Position numbers and translations under genes: made by a program | Origin: Deltaproteobacteria bacterium | GTDB taxonomy: Bacteria; Myxococcota; UBA796; SXON01 | Reading direction: 5' to 3' | Length of the DNA: 18,892 nt | NCBI GenBank assembly: GCA_947483545.1 | Contig: CANKNP010000054.1 | Span: forward strand, 1 to 18,892 | Notes under the pieces: generated by a model | Seen by the model: the letters and a program-made list of their open reading frames with translations, nothing else | What the model was told of the DNA's origin: nothing | Databases searched by the model: none | Shown: positions 1 to 8,800 of the stretch, piece after piece | Layout of the letters: each line of letters opens with the position of its first letter | How positions within the stretch are numbered: the first letter of the stretch is position 1

Positions 1-170
1 GCCGACCCCACGGGCGGTTCCCCGCGGAGCCCGTCCACGTCGCGATGGAGGGGGGCCGAGGCGCTACGCCTGCGGGCGCGGACCAAGCCATGCCCCAAGG
101 TCATCGGCACCGCCGACGTGCCTGCCGTCCATGGCGCGGACGCCGAGAGGATGGCCCGGAGCCCGCCCAT
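1..170 (-). CDS. possible 5' part of a further operon gene, cut by the window edge
   Basis: Reading leftwards from an ATG at 170, one frame stays open for 56 codons to the window edge, while the other two minus frames hit stops. About nine in ten third positions are G or C, as in the neighbouring real genes. The ATG lies six bases after the stop of the preceding small membrane gene, and the bases between form a G-rich stretch (TGAGGGGGG) that could serve as a ribosome site. The predicted residues (MGGLRAILSASAPWT...) match no family I recognise. It would be the last visible gene of the operon. The call rests only on composition and spacing. Confidence 0.35.
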   Translation of the reverse strand, partial: MGGLRAILSASAPWTAGTSAVPMTLGHGLVRARRRSASAPLHRDVDGLRGEPPVGS

Positions 171-176
171 CCCCCC

Positions 177-449
177 TCACCCCACCCGATCCGTCACATC
201 CTTCCCCCCGCCGAAGTTCGTGATCAAACACATGATCACGTAGATCGGCCCCCACGGGATCCCCCACCAGCCCAGCACCAGCGTGAGCAACGTGTACGGC
301 AGGCCCTTCACCAGCGCGCTCTCGCCCTTCTTGATCAGGTGCACTGCCGACGGCCGCTTGAACGTCATGAGGATGATCGAGATCGTGTATTCGAAGTACA
401 CAAGTTTGCCGCCGTTGCGCAGCTCGGCCAACAGCTCGGCCTCGGTCAT
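177..449 (-). CDS. small conserved membrane protein, 90 aa, function unknown
   Basis: The protein has a charged N-terminus (MTEAELLAELRNGGK), then an amphipathic or hydrophobic stretch (YFEYTISIILMTF, about residues 19-30). A Lys-rich segment with RPSAVHLIKKGES follows, then a long hydrophobic region (about 46-77: KGLPYTLLTLVLGWWGIPWG...) that may span the membrane twice, and a polar tail. The WWGIPWGP signature and the preceding GESA motif recall small conserved hypothetical membrane proteins found in many phyla; I know no assigned function. I chose the ATG at 449 because homologues of this type begin just before the acidic/Lys N-terminus; an upstream extension to 512 would overlap glyA. It follows glyA by 26 bases and is probably cotranscribed with it. 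Confidence 0.75.
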   Translation of the reverse strand: MTEAELLAELRNGGKLVYFEYTISIILMTFKRPSAVHLIKKGESALVKGLPYTLLTLVLGWWGIPWGPIYVIMCLITNFGGGKDVTDRVG

Positions 450-475
450 GCCTTCGGCGCCAGAGATCGCGGCCA

Positions 476-1717
476 CTACTCCCCCAGTCCTGGAACGGGC
501 TTCGTAGCGCACAACGCGTGGATCTCGGCGCGCACCTTGGCGATTCGCTCGGCGTCCTCGCGGTGGTCGAGGGCGTCGGCGATCAGATCGGCGACACGGA
601 TCGCATCGTCCCGGCCGCAGCCCCGCGTGGTCATCGCCGGGGTGCCGAGCCGGATCCCGCTGGTGATGAACGGGCTGCGCTTCTCGTTGGGCACGGTGTT
701 CTTGTTCACCGTGATGCCGGCCCGGCCGAGGGCCTCCTCGGCGTCCTTGCCCGAGTAGGGCTTTTCGGACAGGTCGAGCAGCATCAGGTGGTTGTCGGTG
801 CCGCCGGAGACGAGGGCAAAGCCGCGCTCTTGAAGCCGCGTGGCCATGGCCTGTGCGTTGTCCAGCACCTGCTGTTGGTAGGCCTTGAACGTGGGCTGCA
901 GCGCCTCGCCAAAGGCCACCGCCTTGGCCGCGATGATGTGCATCAGCGGGCCGCCCTGGCTCCCGGGGAACACCGCGCTGTTGAGCGCCTTCATGTGGTC
1001 GGCACGGGCCATCGAGATCCCGCCGCGGGGGCCGCGCAGGGTCTTGTGCGTCGTGCTGGTCACAAAGTCACAGTGTGGGACCGGCGAGGGGTGCAGCCCC
1101 ACAGCGACGAGCCCGGCGACGTGTGCGATGTCGGCGAGCAGCAGGGCGCCCACCTCATCCGCGATGGTGCGGAACGCCGCGAAGTCCCAGAGACGGGGGT
1201 ACGCGCTCGCGCCGGTCACGATCATCCGGGGGCGCTCCCGGAGCGCGATCTCTCGCACCTGGTTCATGTCGATCCGCCCGGTGGCGTCCACCTTGTAGTG
1301 AACGGCCCGGTAGAGCTTGCCGGAGCTGTTGGCCGGCGAGCCGTGCGTAAGGTGACCGCCGTTAGAGAGATCCAGCCCGAGCAGTACATCCCCGGGCTTC
1401 AAGCACGAGAGGTACACCGCCGCGTTGGCCTGGGCGCCCGAGTGTGGCTGCACGTTGACGCCGTCCGCGCCGAAGAGCTGGAGCGCCCGCTGCCGAGCGA
1501 GGTCTTCCACCTGATCAACCACACTGCAACCGCCATAGTAGCGCTTTCCCGGCAGGCCTTCCGCGTACTTGTTCGTCAACACCGAGCCGGCAGCGGCCAT
1601 GACCGCCGCCGAGGCGTAGTTCTCGGACGCGATGAGCTCAAGGTCCTCCCGTTGGCGGACCTCCTCAGCCTGGATCATCGCCCAGACGGCCGGATCTTGA
1701 GATGCGATGGGGTTCAT
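476..1717 (-). CDS. glyA: serine hydroxymethyltransferase
   Basis: Cytosolic pyridoxal-phosphate enzyme that interconverts serine plus tetrahydrofolate with glycine plus 5,10-methylene-tetrahydrofolate, feeding one-carbon metabolism. At 413 residues it is the usual bacterial length. Visible landmarks are the N-terminal substrate segment [11 protein letters not shown], the [15 protein letters not shown] motif, [11 protein letters not shown], the [10 protein letters not shown] strand and the Schiff-base lysine in [14 protein letters not shown] (K225). The C-terminal [13 protein letters not shown] motif is also present. The ATG at 1717 overlaps the rpiB stop in an ATGA arrangement, which implies translational coupling. 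The rpiB-glyA neighbour pair is widespread in bacteria. No key residue appears to be missing. Confidence 0.97.
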   Translation of the reverse strand: MNPIASQDPAVWAMIQAEEVRQREDLELIASENYASAAVMAAAGSVLTNKYAEGLPGKRYYGGCSVVDQVEDLARQRALQLFGADGVNVQPHSGAQANAAVYLSCLKPGDVLLGLDLSNGGHLTHGSPANSSGKLYRAVHYKVDATGRIDMNQVREIALRERPRMIVTGASAYPRLWDFAAFRTIADEVGALLLADIAHVAGLVAVGLHPSPVPHCDFVTSTTHKTLRGPRGGISMARADHMKALNSAVFPGSQGGPLMHIIAAKAVAFGEALQPTFKAYQQQVLDNAQAMATRLQERGFALVSGGTDNHLMLLDLSEKPYSGKDAEEALGRAGITVNKNTVPNEKRSPFITSGIRLGTPAMTTRGCGRDDAIRVADLIADALDHREDAERIAKVRAEIHALCATKPVPGLGE

Positions 1718-2154
1718 GGGGACTCCGTGGGATCGATCTTGGCGACGCGGGTGGCATGGCGCCCGCCTTCAAAGGTGGCGTTCAGGAACGCATCGATGAT
1801 GTCGAGCGCGAGGCCGACCCCGACGACCCGCTGGCCCATGCAGAGCACGTTGGCGTCGTTGTGCTGGCGGGTGGCGTGGGCCGAGAAGGTGTCGGCGCAC
1901 ACGGCGGCGCGAACGCCCGCGAGGCGGTTGGCGGCCATCGCCATGCCCTGTCCGGTGCCGCAGATCAAGATGCCAAGCCCCTCCCCGTCTGCGACACGAC
2001 GCCCCAGGGCTTGCGCGAAGTCCGGGTAGTCGCACGAAGCGGTGTCATTCGTGCCGATGTCCACCACCTCGTGTCCACCCTGGACAAGGTGGGCGACGAC
2101 CGGGGCTTTGAGCCCGAGCCCTGCGTGATCGTTGGCGACGAAGATGCGGGACAT
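1714..2154 (-). CDS. rpiB: ribose-5-phosphate isomerase B
   Basis: Cytosolic enzyme of the non-oxidative pentose phosphate pathway that interconverts ribose 5-phosphate and ribulose 5-phosphate. The 146-residue protein belongs to the RpiB/LacA/LacB family. It shows the N-terminal phosphate/substrate motif ANDHAG (D9, H10), [14 protein letters not shown], the catalytic-cysteine loop [13 protein letters not shown] (C65) and the histidine segment [17 protein letters not shown] (H98). It lies between fabF (21-base gap) and glyA (four-base ATGA overlap). Length and motifs fit an intact enzyme. LacA/LacB galactose-6-phosphate isomerases are related, but the operon context makes RpiB the better call. 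Confidence 0.95.
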   Translation of the reverse strand: MSRIFVANDHAGLGLKAPVVAHLVQGGHEVVDIGTNDTASCDYPDFAQALGRRVADGEGLGILICGTGQGMAMAANRLAGVRAAVCADTFSAHATRQHNDANVLCMGQRVVGVGLALDIIDAFLNATFEGGRHATRVAKIDPTESP

Positions 2155-2175
2155 AGGCGCTCCGGGCGGGGGGTT

Positions 2176-3414
2176 TCAGTCCTGGAAGCGGCGGAAGACG
2201 AGCGTGGCGTTCGTGCCGCCAAACCCGAAGGCGTTCGACAGCGCGGCCCGCGCCTGGAGCTGCCGCGCGACCTTCGGCACGTAGTCGAGATCGCAGGCAG
2301 GATCGGGGTTCTCCAGGTGCGCCGTCGGGGGCAGGATCCCGTGGTACAGCGCCAGCGCCGAGGCGATGGCCTCGACCCCGCCCGCCGCGCCCAGCATGTG
2401 CCCGGTCACGCTCTTGGTGCTCGACACCGCGAGCTTCTTCGCGTGGTCGCCGAACACGCCCTTGATCGCCTGTGTCTCCGTCGCGTCGTTCATCGGCGTG
2501 CTGGTGCCGTGCGCGTTGACGTAGTCGATGTCCTCGGGGTTGAGCTGCGCGTTTTTCAACGCTGTGCGCATCGCCCTCGCGGCCCCGGCCCCTCCTGGTG
2601 GCGGCGCGGTCTCGTGGTACGCATCGTTCGAGTGCGCGTAGCCGACGATCTCTGCGTAGATGGTGGCCCCGCGCGCCTTTGCGTGCTCCAGCTCCTCCAC
2701 AACGACGATGCCCGCGCCCTCCCCCATCACGAACCCGTCCCGCTCCGCATCAAACGGGCGTGACGCCGTCTCCGGATCGTCATTCCGCTTCGACAGCGCT
2801 TTCATCACCATGAAGCCGGAGAGCCCCAGCGCGGTGATGGCGCCCTCCGCCCCGCCGGCCAGGCAGACATCGCAGTCATCGTAGCGAATCGCCCGAAACG
2901 CCTCGCCGATGGAGTGGTTCCCCGTCGCGCAGGCGGTGGCCACGCACAAGCTTGGCCCCTGGGCGCCCATCTCGATCGCGAGGTGACCACCCGCCAGGTT
3001 CGAGAGCGCCCGCGGGATGAAGAACGGCGACAGGCCCTTGTAGCCCCGCTCGCGGAACGCCTCCGCCCCCGCCACGATCTCGTTGAGCCCGCCGATGCCG
3101 GTGCCGATGAACATCCCGAACCGCGGGTTGCCCTCGGTGAAAGGGGTGAAGCCCGCGTGCGCGAACGCCTCGCGCGCCGCGACCATCGCGTACTGCGCGA
3201 ACAGGTCAAGGCGCTTCGCCATCTTGCGGTCGATCAGCTCCTCGCTGCGGAAGCCCTTGACCTCCGCGGCGATCTGAACTGGGAACCCCGTCGCGTCAAA
3301 ACGGGACACCCGCCGCACTCCCGAGCGCGCAGCGACCATCGCGTCCCAGGTGGACGCGGCATCATTGCCGCAGGGGGTGACCGCTCCGAGGCCGGTGATG
3401 ACAACCCGGCGCAC
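2176..3414 (-). CDS. fabF: beta-ketoacyl-ACP synthase II
   Basis: Condensing enzyme of type II fatty acid synthesis: it extends acyl-ACP by two carbons using malonyl-ACP. The 412-residue thiolase-fold protein carries the full catalytic set: Cys162 in CVATACATGNHS, His302 in VNAHGTSTPMND, and Lys334 and His339 in KSVTGHMLGAAGG. The C-terminal glycine-rich loop SNAFGFGGTNA is also present. The residue numbers are one less than those of the well-known E. coli FabF. It starts five bases after acpP, the classic acpP-fabF pair, so substrate carrier and enzyme are made together. FabB-type enzymes are related, but length and context favour FabF. Confidence 0.96.
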   Translation of the reverse strand: MRRVVITGLGAVTPCGNDAASTWDAMVAARSGVRRVSRFDATGFPVQIAAEVKGFRSEELIDRKMAKRLDLFAQYAMVAAREAFAHAGFTPFTEGNPRFGMFIGTGIGGLNEIVAGAEAFRERGYKGLSPFFIPRALSNLAGGHLAIEMGAQGPSLCVATACATGNHSIGEAFRAIRYDDCDVCLAGGAEGAITALGLSGFMVMKALSKRNDDPETASRPFDAERDGFVMGEGAGIVVVEELEHAKARGATIYAEIVGYAHSNDAYHETAPPPGGAGAARAMRTALKNAQLNPEDIDYVNAHGTSTPMNDATETQAIKGVFGDHAKKLAVSSTKSVTGHMLGAAGGVEAIASALALYHGILPPTAHLENPDPACDLDYVPKVARQLQARAALSNAFGFGGTNATLVFRRFQD

Positions 3415-3419
3415 GGAGC

Positions 3420-3662
3420 CTACACGGCTTTGTTGGAGATGTAGTCGATGGCGTCTTGCACGGTCGAGATCTTCTCGGCGTCCTCATCCGGGATCTGGAT
3501 GGAGAACTCCTTCTCGATCTGCATGACCAGCTCGACGATGTCGAGGGAGTCCGCGCCGAGATCGTCGATGAACGACGCCGCGGGCACGACCTCCGTGGCG
3601 TTCACGCCGAGGGATTCGGCGATGAGGTCTTTCACACGACGTACGGTCTCTTCGTTGGCCAT
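3420..3662 (-). CDS. acpP: acyl carrier protein
   Basis: Small acidic four-helix carrier of 80 residues that holds growing acyl chains on a 4'-phosphopantetheine arm. The attachment serine is S39 in the canonical motif [15 protein letters not shown]. The overall length and sequence (ending YISNKAV) are typical of housekeeping AcpP rather than of a polyketide or nonribosomal carrier. The start is supported by a clear AGGAG ribosome site at 3669-3673, six bases before the ATG. It lies 36 bases after plsX and five before fabF in the same operon. Confidence 0.97.
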   Translation of the reverse strand: MANEETVRRVKDLIAESLGVNATEVVPAASFIDDLGADSLDIVELVMQIEKEFSIQIPDEDAEKISTVQDAIDYISNKAV

Positions 3663-3668
3663 CAGATG

Positions 3669-3673
3669 CTCCT
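3669..3673 (-). promoter_or_regulatory. ribosome binding site of acpP
   Basis: AGGAG on the minus strand, six bases upstream of the acpP ATG at 3662. It is one of the strongest Shine-Dalgarno matches in this operon, in keeping with the high demand for acyl carrier protein. Confidence 0.7.
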
Positions 3674-3698
3674 AAGCGCACGCCGGGTATCCGGGCCG

Positions 3699-4709
3699 TC
3701 ACCCGCGCGCCACCAATCGGCTCCCGACCTGCGCCCGCAACTGCGGGATCATGCCTGCTTGCACGCAGCTATGCGCGAACCGCAGGGCGCTCGCCACCGC
3801 CCGCGCATCTGCCCGCCCGTGCCCGACCACCGCTACGCCGCTCACGCCCAGGAGCAAGGCGCCACCGACGTTGTCGTAGGTCGTGCGCTGGCGAAACCGC
3901 CGCCACGCGCCGCTCAACAGCCACGCCGCGAACCGGTCGCTCCCCCGCCGCAGGATCTCCTCCTTCAGGATGCGAGCCACGACCTCCACCGTGCCTTCGA
4001 CGGTCTTGAGCATCACATTGCCGACGAACCCGTCGCACACCAGCACATCGCATTCCCCCCGCAGCGCTGCCAATGGCTCGATGTTGCCGACAAAATGCAT
4101 CCCCGTCGGGCTCCCCGCCTCCCTCGCGCTCATCGCCTCCAACAACTGCCAGGCCTGCTTGACCTGCTCGTTGCCCTTGCCCTTCTCCTCGCCGTTGGCA
4201 AGAAGCCCCACGCGGGGCCTGTCGATCCGCAGCACAGCCCGCGCGTAGGCGTCCCCCAACACCGCGAATTGTTGCAGCAGCTCGGCCTTGCAGTCCACGT
4301 TCGCGCCCAGGTCCAACAGCACAAGTTGTCCGCCATCTTTCCGAGGAACCACGGTCGCGAGGGGCGGCCGTGTCACGCCCGGCACCGGGCCAAGTACGTG
4401 CAAGGCGCTCGCCATCGCAGCGCCTGAGTGCCCGCACGTCACGGCACCGGTGGCCTGACCGTCTCGGACCAGCTCAAAGATGCGCCGGATGGAGCTGTCC
4501 GGCTTCTTGCGCAGCGGGGTCGTCGCCGGCTCGTCCATCCCGACGATCTCGGGCGAATGGACCACGGTCAGACCGTGCGGCACCTTGCCCTTCAACTTCT
4601 CCCCGTTGCCCACCAGAACCACGGGCACGCCCTGCCGATGCGCGAGCAGCGCACCAGCGATCATCTCGTCCGGGGCCCGGTCGCCGCCGAATGCGTCGAG
4701 GGCGATCAT
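3699..4709 (-). CDS. plsX: phosphate acyltransferase PlsX
   Basis: Peripheral membrane enzyme that converts acyl-ACP and phosphate to acyl-phosphate, the donor for PlsY in phospholipid synthesis. The 336-residue protein opens with the family motif IALDAFGGDRAP. It also contains AVTCGHSGAAMASAL, PRKDGGQLVLLDLGANVDC, GLLANGEEKGKGNEQVK and CDVLVCDGFVGNVMLKTVEG, all recognisable PlsX blocks. The start is the ATG at 4709, ten bases downstream of the rpmF stop. The rpmF-plsX order is strongly conserved across bacteria. In many genomes fabH, fabD and fabG come next; here acpP follows directly. Confidence 0.95.
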   Translation of the reverse strand: MIALDAFGGDRAPDEMIAGALLAHRQGVPVVLVGNGEKLKGKVPHGLTVVHSPEIVGMDEPATTPLRKKPDSSIRRIFELVRDGQATGAVTCGHSGAAMASALHVLGPVPGVTRPPLATVVPRKDGGQLVLLDLGANVDCKAELLQQFAVLGDAYARAVLRIDRPRVGLLANGEEKGKGNEQVKQAWQLLEAMSAREAGSPTGMHFVGNIEPLAALRGECDVLVCDGFVGNVMLKTVEGTVEVVARILKEEILRRGSDRFAAWLLSGAWRRFRQRTTYDNVGGALLLGVSGVAVVGHGRADARAVASALRFAHSCVQAGMIPQLRAQVGSRLVARG

Positions 4710-4719
4710 CGGGCCGAGG

Positions 4720-4920
4720 TTACTCGACCGTCGGGGTTTCCAGGTTGTCCGGGAAGATCTGCTTGCCGCGATACTCGCCGCAGGAGGGACAGACGTGGTG
4801 GCGCTGCTTGGTCGCGCCGCACTTGGGGCAGGACTCAGTGGCGATCGTAGCGGTCAGGAAGTCGTGCGCGCGGCGCATGCCGATGACACTGCGGGAAGAG
4901 CGCTTCTTGGGGACGGGCAT
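4720..4920 (-). CDS. rpmF: 50S ribosomal protein L32
   Basis: A 66-residue ribosomal protein of the large subunit. The N-terminal MPVPKKRSSRS is diagnostic, and a zinc ribbon is formed by four cysteines (C31, C34, C44, C47; CPKC...CPSC), so this is the zinc-binding form. The ATG at 4920 has a GGAG ribosome site eight bases upstream; longer readings of the same frame start inside the yceD-rpmF gap and lack support. It lies between yceD and plsX, the usual arrangement. Confidence 0.96.
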   Translation of the reverse strand: MPVPKKRSSRSVIGMRRAHDFLTATIATESCPKCGATKQRHHVCPSCGEYRGKQIFPDNLETPTVE

Positions 4921-4979
4921 GGCAAAATCTCCGGAGGGACGAGACAGAAAAAGGGGCGCACAGACGCGCGACCGGGGGC

Positions 4980-5537
4980 CTAACTTCCTTTGGGCTTCCA
5001 GCCAGCGAGCGCGCCGAACGGGGAGAGTGAACCGTCGAGGGCGGCCGCGCCAAGAGCGCGGAATCGCTCGGCGCAGGCGGCATCCTCGCCGGCGTTGTCG
5101 GGCGAGGCATCGGCACAAACCCAGCGCGGAGGCGCCTCGACCTGCAACGACTCCACGACCACGTCGGCCAGGTTCAGCGCCACGCCGTCGTACTCGCTCG
5201 CGTCCACCACCTCCTCGATGCTCTCGGGCAGGGCGGGCCCGGCGGCGTCATCGTCCTCCGTGCGCTCGGGCACGGCGTCGATGGGGGAGTAGACGCAGGC
5301 CACGGTGGGCGCGAGCGACAACGAGATGGAGGCCATGCAGCGGTCGCAGGGGACCTGCATGGTGATGGCCAACTCTCCGCGGACAACAAGGTGAACGCCG
5401 TGTCGCTCCACGCGCAGGTGCCCGGTGACCCGCGGCGATCCGAACGCCTGCTCCGTGGCCGCTGCGGCCCAGGGGCCAAGCGGGACCTCAAGCCCTGCGG
5501 TGGGGACGGCGTCGAGCGGGACGATCGGGAGGGGCAC
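4980..5537 (-). CDS. yceD: YceD/DUF177 family protein, linked to 23S rRNA/L32
   Basis: DUF177 proteins lie next to rpmF in most bacteria and, in plants and E. coli, have been tied to 23S rRNA accumulation. Here the family features are the N-terminal strand VPLPIVPLDAVP, the cysteine pair CDRC (C64 and C67), an acidic linker (ERTEDDDAAG), the block NLADVVVESLQVEAPPRWVC and a C-terminal NP/SPFGALAGWKPKG tail. Read from the GTG at 5537 it has 185 residues, the usual size. The frame stays open to an ATG at 5720, but those 61 extra codons use A or T in about a quarter of third positions and resemble nothing conserved. A TTG at 5576 is a third option. None of the starts has a good ribosome site. 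It heads the operon. Confidence 0.85.
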   Translation of the reverse strand: MPLPIVPLDAVPTAGLEVPLGPWAAAATEQAFGSPRVTGHLRVERHGVHLVVRGELAITMQVPCDRCMASISLSLAPTVACVYSPIDAVPERTEDDDAAGPALPESIEEVVDASEYDGVALNLADVVVESLQVEAPPRWVCADASPDNAGEDAACAERFRALGAAALDGSLSPFGALAGWKPKGS

Positions 5538-5720
5538 GGGGACTCGGCCGGAAAAGGGCGGCGGGGCGTATGACAAGGGGATGGGAGTGTCAAGGCGCCC
5601 TTCCCGGGTCGGCGGCGTTTGGCCGGTGGGGTGGCCCTCGCCCGGGTCCGCCGACTCCGCTGGATCCACGGGCGTTTCACCGCTACACCGACCCCATACC
5701 GATGGCCGATAGCCCGCCAT

Positions 5721-5751
5721 AGAACATAACTGAGGGGCTCAGTTATGTTCT
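5721..5751. repeat. perfect 14-bp palindrome with 3-nt loop
   Basis: The left arm AGAACATAACTGAG (5721-5734) and the right arm CTCAGTTATGTTCT (5738-5751) are exact reverse complements separated by GGG. No T run follows on either strand, so it is not a standard terminator. It is AT-rich in a GC-rich setting and sits between divergent yceD and the giant repeat gene. A diverged relative occurs near 11690-11733 in the other orientation, so it may be a mobile palindromic repeat, or it may be an operator. Confidence 0.75.
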
Positions 5752-5801
5752 GTCGGGGTGGCAAGCCTCCAGCCCCCCCCCCCGAATACACCTCCCCGAC
5801 A
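5751..5801. promoter_or_regulatory. C11 homopolymer inside an 8-bp inverted repeat, upstream of the giant gene
   Basis: TGTCGGGG (5751-5758) and CCCCGACA (5794-5801) are exact inverted repeats enclosing a run of eleven C residues (5773-5783). The run ends about 50 bases before the chosen start of the giant secreted protein gene, where promoter spacing or transcription factor binding could be sensitive to its length. No convincing -35/-10 pair is visible nearby, so any regulatory role is inferred. Confidence 0.35.
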
Positions 5802-5833
5802 ATCTGTTGCATACCGCGACCGACACAGGCAAA

Positions 5834-8800
5834 ATGCGCCCCATGTCGCTCACGCTCCTGGCACTCGTCTCCCCGTTGTTCATCCACACGGCCCACGCCG
5901 GCACCTTCTACGCCGACGATGACGGCGATGGCTACGGCGACGTCTACTTCCCGAAGTCGGGGACGACCGCCCCCGCCGGGTATGTGGCCGACGCGACCGA
6001 CTGCGATGACAATCGCGCGGCCAGCAACCCCGGCGCCACGGAGACCTGTACCGGCTACGACGACGATTGCGACTCGTTCATCGACGAAGGCAGCGTGTGT
6101 CCCTACTACGTGGTCCAGAACGGCCACGCGTACATGTACATCAACACAGTGGCGTCGTGGGCCGACCACCAGGCGTACTGCAGCGCCTTTGGCTACAGCC
6201 TCGCCGAGATCGGCAGCCTGGCCGAGAACTCCTACGTGGACGCCGTCGCGGACACCGTCTCCGGCGAGAAGTGGTGGTTTGGCCTGAACGACATCGCGAG
6301 CGAGGGCTCGTTTGTGAACCCGAGCGGCGCCCCGGTGAGCTTCACCTACTGGCACTCGGGTGAGCCCAACAACGCGGGCGACGAGGACTGCACGCAGTTC
6401 AACCGGTTCTCCGACGATACCTGGAACGACGAGCCCTGCTCCTCCACGTTCCGCGGCGTGTGTGAATCGGGCCAGCTCACCGTCTGGTACTACGACGCCG
6501 ACAGCGATGGCTACGGCACGAACAGCACAACCTATACAAGCATCGATCAGCCCTCCGGCTACGTCATCCGCGGCGATGACTGTAACGACAGCGACACGTC
6601 TGTCAGCCCCGGCGATCTGGAGATCTGGTACGACGGCACCGACCAGGACTGCGACGGCAACGACACCGACCAGGACGAAGACGGCTACGACTACACGATC
6701 GACTGTGACGATACGGACGCGGCCATCCACCCCGGCGCGACGGAGTCCTACTACGACGGCGTCGATCAGGACTGCTCCGGCACTTCGGACTACGACGCGG
6801 ACGGTGACGGTCAGGACTCGGACCTGTACGGCGGCACGGACTGTAACGACGCCGATCCCGCAACCTACACAGGGGCCTCCGAGTCCTGGTACGACGGCGT
6901 CGATCAAGCCTGCGATGGCGGCAGCGACTACGACCAGGACGGCGACGGTCACGACTCCGCCAGCTACGGCGGGGATGATTGCAACGACGGCGACGCGTCC
7001 ACCTACCCGGGCGCGGCAGACGCCGTGGGCGACGGCATCGACCAGGACTGCTCAGGTTCCGACAATCAGGACGCCGACGGCGATGGCTATGACGGCAGCG
7101 CGTACGGCGGGCCTGACTGTGACGATGCCAACTCGTCCGTCAACCCGGCCGCGACGGACATCCCGTACGATGGCATCGACCAGGATTGCAGTGGCGCGGA
7201 CGATCTCGACGCGGACAATGATGGCTACGACTCGTCGTCCTACGGGGGCACCGATTGTGCAGATGGCGACGCCGCGGTCAACCCCTCGATGTCGGAGATC
7301 TGGTACGATGGAACGGATCAAGACTGTGATGGCAACGACGCCGACCAGGACGGCGATGGCTACTACGCCGAGGGCTCCGGCGGCACGGACTGTAACGACA
7401 CAGACGCGACCATCTACGTAGGTGCATTGGACACCTGGTACGACGGGATCGACAGCGACTGCGCGGGCAACGACGACTACGACCAGGACGGCGATGGCTA
7501 CATCTCCGCTGACTACGGCGGCGACGACTGCGACGACACCGAGGCGACCATCCACCCGGATGCGGTCGAGCTCAGCAACGGCATCGACGACGACTGCGAC
7601 GGCCTGACCGAGCTGGACGACACCGATGCCGACGGCGTTCCCGACGAGACCGAGATCGCGTTCGGCTCCGATCCGGACGACGCCGACACGGACGACGACG
7701 GCCTGATCGACGGCTACGAGTACGGTCCCGACTTCTCGACGCCGCTCGACAGTGACGGCGACGCTCTCTACGACTTCGACGACACCGACGACGACGGCGA
7801 TCTCTGGCAGACCTCCGACGAGATCGGGACCGGGGAGACCCCCGACGACGCGGACGGCGACGGCATCCCCGACCACCTCGACCTCGACAGCGACGACGAC
7901 GGCGTGCTCGACACCGACGAGCTCATCTCCGACTCCGATGGCGACGGCAGCGTCGATCTCGAGGACAACGATGACGACGGCGACGGCATCCTGACCGCTG
8001 AGGAGAACGCCGAGGATTCCGACCACGATGGCGACGCTGACCCCGATGCGGACGGCGACGCCATCCCGAACTACCTCGACACCGACAGCGACGACGATGG
8101 CGAGGGCGACGCCTCCGAGGGCGACCAGGATCGCGATGGCAACTTCATCTCCGACTACGTGGACGCTGGCTGCTGCGCGGATCTCGACAGCGACGGCGAC
8201 GGCCTGACCGACGACGACGAGGACATCGCCGGGTCCGATCCCTACGACGATGACTCCGACGACGACGGCGTGAGCGACGGCATCGAGGTGGGCGATCCCG
8301 CCGATCCCACCGACTCCGATGGAGATGGCACGTTCGACTACGCCGACGCCGACGATGATGACGACGGGATCGACACGATCGACGAGCTGGGCGACCCTGA
8401 GCAGCCGAACGACTCCGACGGCGACAGCACCCCCGACTACCTCGACGTGGACAGCGACGACGACGGCCTGCTCGACGCCGACGAGGGCACCACCGACTCC
8501 GACCTGGATGGGACCGCCGATGCGTATGACAGCGACGACGACGGCGATGGCATCGGCACCTTCGAGGAGAACGGCGAGGACGCCGACAACGATGGAGAGA
8601 TCGACGTGGACGCCGATGGCGACGGCGTCGACAACTACCTGGACCTCGACAGCGACGACGACGGCGAGGGCGACGCCTCGGAGGGCTCTGGCGGCGACCG
8701 GGACGTCGACGGCATCGACGACTACGTGGATCCCGACTGCTGCGAGGGGCTCGACTCCGATGGCGACGGCCTGACGGACGACGACGAAGGCATCATCGGA

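Noticed and set aside
518..2763. Long plus-strand frames opposite glyA, rpiB and fabF
   Set aside because: They are shadows of the three enzyme genes, whose motifs are complete on the minus strand; the frames have Arg/His/Gly-rich nonsense composition.
5571..5593. TTGACA on the minus strand (5588-5593) as the -35 box of the yceD operon
   Set aside because: The best -10 match at proper spacing is poor (CATACG or TACGCC), so I could not support a promoter.
5721..5751. Palindrome as a Rho-independent terminator
   Set aside because: No T run follows on either strand, and it lies between divergent genes where no transcript should need to end.
5174..6952. 592-codon minus-strand frame spanning yceD and the start of the giant gene
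   Set aside because: It overlaps two well-supported genes in the wrong frame, has no start signal or family match, and its Val-rich part is again antisense to GAC/GAT repeats.
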